NCBI RefSeq assembly: GCF_002257705.1
Contig: NZ_LSLK01000008.1
Span: 1 to 25,956 of the forward strand
DNA length: 25,956 nt
Origin: Sporomusa silvacetica DSM 10669
GTDB lineage: Bacteria; Bacillota; Negativicutes; Sporomusales; Sporomusaceae
Direction of reading: 5' to 3'
Below, piece after piece: positions 22,525-25,956 of the stretch. The notes under the pieces are model-generated. The model worked only from the letters and a program-made list of their open reading frames with translations. It had not been told where the DNA came from and made no database searches. A program made the translations under genes and the position numbers. Position 1 is the stretch's first letter. Each line of letters starts with the position of its first letter.

Positions 22525-23378
22525 AGGGACGGTTCTACCGTTTCCTAGGCTTTAACCACAATGTTAAATGTAAGTCCACTTATTCGCGCTATTTGTCTGA
22601 TTGATACTCCTTCACTTGCTTTAAGCTGTCTTAAATATCCATCTCTTTTTGTTTTTTCCATAGTTTGCAATTCACTAGTCTCTATATTGCCCAACACTTG
22701 CTTCACAATTTGTTTTGCCTCTTCATCCGTTAATCTGGGTTTGTTCTTTATTTCAAAAAAAATTGTTCCTTGCTCATCCATAAAATCCTCAAATATTTCT
22801 TTTGCCTTTTCAATGTCTTGCGAAAATATCTCAAAAACAAAAGTTGTATCTACTATGCAAGGATGCCCTATATATTCGCCATAACTACTCCATGGATACT
22901 CGCCTATAACAGGCGTAATATTTGCTTTGATCGGGTTTTGATGTATGTATCGTACTACTGACAATAAATAACTATCATCTTCGATTACTTCACTTTTGTA
23001 TCTATCTTGAAATAAATGACCAGACCGTTTGTATTTCAAATTATACCAATAAACATAGCTTACTCTTATTCGTTTCATTATGCTTTCCAACGACTCGTTA
23101 TTCACTTTTATAATAAGGTGAACATGATTATCCATAAGGCAATAGGCAAAAACGTTAAATCCACATTTCTGCTCATAATGCTTTAAGGTATCAATAAACT
23201 TAACTCTATCTTCATCATCCTCAAATATAATTTGTCTGTTTATTCCTCGTAGCATTATATGATATATTCCGCTATTACTTTTCTTCCGGGCAGTTCGCGG
23301 CATTTTACTCACCTACTTTGACGCTTTTCCTCTTATCATATCATAGAAAGTTAGGAAACGTCAGAACCGTCCCTTTGT
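22521..23378 (-). mobile_element. Complete RAYT/REP element
   Basis: A transposase gene framed by 26-base inverted repeats: ACAAAGGGACGGTTCTACCG plus TTTCCT at 22521-22546 and AGGAAACGTCAGAACCGTCC plus CTTTGT at 23353-23378, which agree at 23 or 24 positions. The left end has an internal ACGGT/ACCGT hairpin, typical of REP sequences recognised by REP-associated tyrosine transposases. The left end interrupts the C_GCAxxG gene. Confidence 0.8.
22545..23303 (-). CDS. REP-associated tyrosine transposase (RAYT, Y1/IS200-like)
   Basis: A 252-aa single-strand DNA transposase of the HUH superfamily. It starts at ATG 23303 after AGGTGAG. Visible: N-terminal MPRTARKKSNSGIYHIMLRG and INRQIIF, the HUH motif in LMDNHVHLII (His60, His62), YWYNLKYKRSGHLFQDRYKS, and SYLLSVVRYIHQNPIKA with the probable nucleophile Tyr119. 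A longer C-terminal region (about 150-250) includes a helix-turn-helix-like EGVSIRQIARISGL, as in RAYT proteins from Firmicutes. The final residues (FNIVVKA) run up to the left inverted repeat. It appears intact and could act on the related REP fragments at 17283-18032 and elsewhere. Confidence 0.9.
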   Translation of the reverse strand: MPRTARKKSNSGIYHIMLRGINRQIIFEDDEDRVKFIDTLKHYEQKCGFNVFAYCLMDNHVHLIIKVNNESLESIMKRIRVSYVYWYNLKYKRSGHLFQDRYKSEVIEDDSYLLSVVRYIHQNPIKANITPVIGEYPWSSYGEYIGHPCIVDTTFVFEIFSQDIEKAKEIFEDFMDEQGTIFFEIKNKPRLTDEEAKQIVKQVLGNIETSELQTMEKTKRDGYLRQLKASEGVSIRQIARISGLTFNIVVKA

Positions 23379-23692
23379 TTCTATGTTCTCAGGCTGAAAC
23401 ATCGGGAATTCAGGTGGAGAGTCTACTCCACCTGAACCGATGCCACCTGTAGAGGCGGGAGTCTTGACTCGCGTACTAAGATCAATTAGATAATAACGCG
23501 AAGGTTTATCCTGGGCAAGCATTGAAGGTGTCGGTTAGGTTTTGATTGACTTACTAGAGTAACTGTCACTGTTGCTGCGTACCAATTAAACTGCTACTCA
23601 ATAAAAATACATTGCATCAACTTTGGGGTACCTATTTAAGTATGTATAAAACAGCACTTTGCCAAGAAGGGTGAATGACATCAAATTCCCTC
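23379..23692. repeat. Intergenic region with a perfect palindrome
   Basis: TTCAGGTGGA (23409-23418) and TCCACCTGAA (23427-23436) form a perfect 10-bp stem with an 8-base loop; a second small stem GAGTC/GACTC occurs at about 23459-23476, with a CCACCTGTAGAGGCGGGAGT segment between. No T-run follows, so it is not a plain terminator; a structured RNA or insertion element end is possible. Nothing coding seen in 23480-23692. Confidence 0.4.
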
Positions 23693-23926
23693 TTATTTCT
23701 TTATTTCTTTACGCAACTCTGCAACCTCCTGCCGCAACTCTCTCAATTCTTGGACAAGTTCTGAACTGTTCATTAACGGTCTGTTCCAGTGGTCACACCA
23801 ATGAAGACCGCGTCGCCAAAAGGCAAACATCAAACATAGAAATAATATGAAAAATATTGGCATAATAAACATCATTACCCCGGGCATGCCAAAGTTGCTA
23901 CAGGCTATATCCTCCCAACATCGCAT
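23693..23926 (-). CDS. Small single-pass membrane protein with coiled coil (77 aa)
   Basis: ATG 23926 follows AAGGAGGTGAGG. The product has a short N-terminal MRCWEDIACSNFG, one membrane helix (about 15-37, MPGVMMFIMPIFFILFLCLM), a Cys/Trp/His patch WRRGLHWCDHWNRP, and a C-terminal heptad-repeat helix ELVQELRELRQEVAELRKEI ending KK. The CDHW patch next to the membrane could bind a metal. The protein is probably an oligomeric membrane anchor; no family known to me. It is divergent from the sigma factor gene. Confidence 0.7.
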   Translation of the reverse strand: MRCWEDIACSNFGMPGVMMFIMPIFFILFLCLMFAFWRRGLHWCDHWNRPLMNSSELVQELRELRQEVAELRKEIKK

Positions 23927-24169
23927 CCTATCCTCACCTCCTTAATCATTACCAGTAGAATTCATGTATTCGTGTATTCTTTAATACTATAGACGAAATT
24001 TTTATAAAAAAGATACATACCTCATCCTTACTAGGCAGTTAATTATTGTATTTGGCGCAAAAACCTTTAGCTAAAAGTGCAGTATAGCCGTCAAAGAGGA
24101 TTTTAACCTTACTTAGTTGAATGTTCCAAAATATTATCTTACATTATTATAGGAGAGGAAGGTGCCCCT
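23927..24169. other. Divergent intergenic region before the sigma factor
   Basis: Contains a possible plus-strand promoter TTGAAT, 17 bases, TACATT around 24118-24147, and the ribosome binding site for the sigma factor gene. Otherwise AT-rich. Confidence 0.35.
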
Positions 24170-24814
24170 ATGAGCAATGGGAAAGAGTCGGAGAGTTCCC
24201 CTCTAGCACAGACTAACTTTGAGGATCTTTATTTAGCTTTTTGGCCTAAAATACATCGCTATGTCACCCGACTCGTCGGCAGTCAAGATGCCGAGGACTT
24301 AACTCAAGAAATCTTTATTAAAGTTGAGCAGGCGGCTGCTACCTTCCGAAGCGAATCAAAACTTTCTACTTGGATTTACCGTATTGCAACAAATGCCGCT
24401 ATCGACAAAATGCGTAGTGCCTCCCATAGTCGGGTCAATAATAAAACAATACTTTCCACAACACTCGAAGATGTCATCGAGATTGATATAGATACAAACA
24501 AACTAGTTTGCGGTCAAAAGAGTTTCCTCCCTGAAACAGAAGTCATTAATAAGGAAATGAATTCATGCATTCATGCTTTTATCGATGCTCTCCCTGAAAT
24601 GTATCGCACTGTTGTTATCCTGAGTGAATTTGAAGGTTTAAAAAACAAAGAAATTGCGGAAGTTTTAGAACTCAGTCTGGACGTGGTAAAAATTCGCCTC
24701 CACCGGGCAAAACAAAAACTCAAAGAAGATTTTTCGAAAAACTGTAATTTCTACCTAAATGACCGAAATGTACTTGCTTGCGAACAGAAAGCGCCTCTAA
24801 AACATAAAACCTAA
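24170..24814 (+). CDS. ECF-type RNA polymerase sigma factor
   Basis: A 214-aa group IV sigma factor. Region 2 is seen in LYLAFWPKIHRYVTRLVGSQ, DAEDLTQEIFIKVEQAA and STWIYRIATNAAIDKMRS; region 4 in IDALPEMYRTVVILSEFEGL, KNKEIAEVLELSLDVVKIRL and HRAKQKLKED. The C-terminus extends with KNCNFYLNDRNVLACEQKA, two Cys that could sense redox or metal. ATG 24170 follows GGAAGGTG. No anti-sigma gene is adjacent; the next genes (an AhpD-like protein and a zinc-binding fragment) follow on the same strand and may be its regulon. The AhpD-like gene starts 60 bases downstream, consistent with one transcript. Confidence 0.93.
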   Translation: MSNGKESESSPLAQTNFEDLYLAFWPKIHRYVTRLVGSQDAEDLTQEIFIKVEQAAATFRSESKLSTWIYRIATNAAIDKMRSASHSRVNNKTILSTTLEDVIEIDIDTNKLVCGQKSFLPETEVINKEMNSCIHAFIDALPEMYRTVVILSEFEGLKNKEIAEVLELSLDVVKIRLHRAKQKLKEDFSKNCNFYLNDRNVLACEQKAPLKHKT

Positions 24815-24874
24815 TTTTACTTGTATCCTTTTCTGCTTGACTTCCGTCTATAGTAATAAAAAGGAGGTAGTCGA

Positions 24875-25147
24875 ATGGTTTTAGATGGTAAGCTAACTGA
24901 ATTAATCGCAATTGGGGCGTCAATTTGCGCAAACTGCCAACCATGTTTGGAATACCATGTCAGCAAGGCAAAAGAACAAGGGGCCACTGAACAAGAAATA
25001 AGCGCTGCAATCAACATCGGAAAAACAGTGAGGAAAGGCGCCGCCTTTAAAATGGATGAGTATGCCGCAGCCCTACAAGGTAAACCGTCCGCTAATTCTT
25101 GCTCCACAGCTAATGTATGTGATTGTAGCGGTGGATCTTGTTGTTAG
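24875..25147 (+). CDS. AhpD-like/carboxymuconolactone decarboxylase family protein with Cys-rich tail
   Basis: A 90-aa single-domain protein behind a perfect AAAAAGGAGG. The AhpD-type redox motif CANCQPCLEYHV gives Cys18, Cys21, Cys24 and His28, where Cys21-x-x-Cys24 is the usual disulfide pair. The middle GATEQEISAAINIGKTVRKG matches the fold. The tail NSCSTANVCDCSGGSCC adds five more Cys, ending in a vicinal pair. This version, with ECF sigma factors and metalloid genes, is seen in other anaerobes. It is probably a cytoplasmic thiol-disulfide or metalloid-handling protein; activity is not proven. Confidence 0.85.
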   Translation: MVLDGKLTELIAIGASICANCQPCLEYHVSKAKEQGATEQEISAAINIGKTVRKGAAFKMDEYAAALQGKPSANSCSTANVCDCSGGSCC

Positions 25148-25203
25148 CACATTTTGAGGCATAAGAATACCTCACCAAGTTCTTTTGGGTTTTAGAGGAG
25201 GAA

Positions 25204-25401
25204 ATGAAGTTGTCAAACAAGTGTGGAGAAGTAATCGGCGGTAAACGAATTTGTGCCGAAGGTGCTCATTATGTTGCGAAGGTATTACAAGGTTCGCCCA
25301 AAACAGCCATAATGGCTTGCGAGGGCGGCTGCATTAAGGGTGAGATTCTTGCAAGTCTTACTTATATTCCTTTTCCGCACCATAATTTATCAGTTTTTTG
25401 A
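25204..25401 (+). CDS. Putative zinc-binding protein, probably 3'-truncated (65 aa)
   Basis: ATG 25204 directly follows AGAGGAGGAA. The product has CGEVIGGKRICAEGAHYVAK and then KTAIMACEGGCIKGEI, which matches the N-terminal half of a putative zinc-binding (DGC-like) family with an ACEGGCIKGE motif. After GEI the expected helix and second Cys region are replaced by LASLTYIPFPHHNLSVF and a stop at 25399-25401. It follows the sigma factor and AhpD-like genes on the same strand, 56 bases downstream. The normal length is roughly twice this, so a deletion is likely. Confidence 0.6.
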   Translation: MKLSNKCGEVIGGKRICAEGAHYVAKVLQGSPKTAIMACEGGCIKGEILASLTYIPFPHHNLSVF

Positions 25402-25427
25402 ACAATCCTACTTGAATGTTGTTACCA

Positions 25428-25687
25428 TTAGTGGCAAAATTCTAAGATAACTCTTTGTAAAATTCTTACGAGCTTATCGACCGATCTACTGACAGTGCTT
25501 TTGTCAACCCCGAGAATCTCCGTCGGTTTACGGAAATAATCCCTGCTCTACCGATCTCAACTATGGAATAACTTTGACTCAGTGTTATTCCACAACATAA
25601 AGCCTCCCCCCGATCCAGAACTCCTAATTTACGAACCAAAGTCCGTAAACTTTCTCTCAGTAATTGCGTTTGATTGAGATTAGACAT
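25428..25687 (-). pseudogene. MarR-family regulator, frameshifted and truncated
   Basis: ATG 25687 after AAGGAG starts MSNLNQTQLLRESLRTLVRK followed by LGVLDRGEALCCGITLSQSYSIVEIGRAG, the N-terminal part of MarR proteins that carry a CCG(I/V)T motif. After IISVN the first frame departs (RRRFSG...). In another frame EILGVDKSTVSRSVDKLV, the recognition helix, follows, then a short tail to a stop at 25428-25430. The pattern implies an indel of about seven or eight bases near 25530 and loss of the C-terminal half. A sequence upstream (25711-25771) keeps a large operator-like dyad. Confidence 0.75.
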
Positions 25688-25710
25688 TTTAAAATTATTT
25701 CTCCTTTTAG

Positions 25711-25771
25711 TTGCATTGCATCTTACTTGGTTTATACATGTATTGCATAAACCAATAGATGCATAATGCAA
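25711..25771. promoter_or_regulatory. Large nested dyad, probable MarR operator
   Basis: Inner perfect 9-bp arms TTGGTTTAT (25727-25735) and ATAAACCAA (25747-25755) lie inside outer arms TTGCATTGCATCT (25711-25723) and AGATGCATAATGCAA (25757-25771), which pair with a two-base bulge. It lies directly upstream of the broken marR, in its promoter region. Confidence 0.65.
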
Positions 25772-25829
25772 TTATATTCCTAAAAAAATATTCCCTTTTT
25801 CTGTTGACCCAGTCGTTTGGACGGATCTG

Positions 25830-25956
25830 ATCGAGTAGGAGGTCATCCATTATTTGAATGACCGACCTCTCACACCACCGTGCGTACCGTTCGGTACACG
25901 GCGGTTCAATAACTTAACGTAAATGAAATACCTCGTATTTCCTCGCTATGTTCATA
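25830..25956 (-). mobile_element. Group II intron 3' end (domains V and VI), cut by window edge
   Basis: On the minus strand the sequence ...GAACCGCCGTGTACCGAACG then GTACGCACGGTGGTGTGAGA is a domain V-like hairpin with CGC near its base, as in group IIC-type introns. It is followed by a GAGGTCGGTCATTC...GATGACCTCC domain VI hairpin and the 3' end CTACTCGAT, placing the 3' splice site at about 25830. The 3' exon on the minus strand begins CAGATCCGTCC. The rest of the intron, including any maturase, lies right of the window. The left edge holds a 5' intron end in the same orientation. Confidence 0.75.

Overview
This AT-rich window looks like an accessory island from an anaerobic Firmicute. The style of the Cys-rich small proteins, the Acr3/ArsR/ArsD/ArsA set and the REP/RAYT elements suggest Negativicutes (Sporomusaceae-like) or a related clostridial lineage; no rRNA or housekeeping gene confirms this. 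It is a metalloid and thiol-stress region with many broken genes and duplicated blocks. Most genes lie on the minus strand.

Layout. 1-113 and 25830-25956: pieces of group II intron on the minus strand, the 5' part at the left edge and domains V/VI plus the 3' end at the right edge. 186-3405: a minus-strand cysteine desulfurase operon (desulfurase, a 56-aa protein, a Cys-rich 75-aa protein, a broken DGC zinc-binding protein) next to a divergent MarR gene with an in-frame stop. 3558-5854: first arsR-acr3 copy, flanked by debris of acr3, a radical SAM gene, a thioredoxin-like gene and arsM. 6127-8238: remnants, then an intact marR-permease(ArsP/DUF318)-small Cys protein operon with its promoter and operator. 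8573-9760: radical SAM/SPASM protein, probably of the tungsten-enzyme maturase type. 10033-14110: arsR-acr3-arsD-arsA arranged as one minus-strand run (second arsR-acr3 copy). 14422-16402: MFS transporter, a 54-aa downstream gene and a decayed membrane gene. 16662-18032: truncated LysR and XRE regulators and scrambled REP/RAYT debris. 18073-20753: two-component system and a His/Cys-rich protein with 11-bp spaced repeats in its promoter. 20747-23378: membrane-protein, IS110 and C_GCAxxG remnants, an unrecognised Cys-containing protein, and a complete RAYT element with terminal inverted repeats. 23693-25401: small membrane/coiled-coil protein, ECF sigma factor, AhpD-like Cys-rich protein and a truncated zinc-binding protein. 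25428-25771: broken marR with a large dyad operator.

How it works together. ArsR represses arsR-acr3; Acr3 exports arsenite at the membrane; ArsD hands arsenite to the ArsA ATPase, which energises export; ArsP-type permeases are known for organoarsenical efflux; an arsM fragment shows a methylation branch once existed. The two arsR-acr3 copies are nearly identical over the 3' part of acr3 and diverge towards its 5' end and in the arsR-acr3 spacer, which suggests gene conversion. The least described parts are the histidine kinase/regulator with the His/Cys-rich protein, several small genes with strong ribosome binding sites, and micro-mosaic junctions left by recombination.
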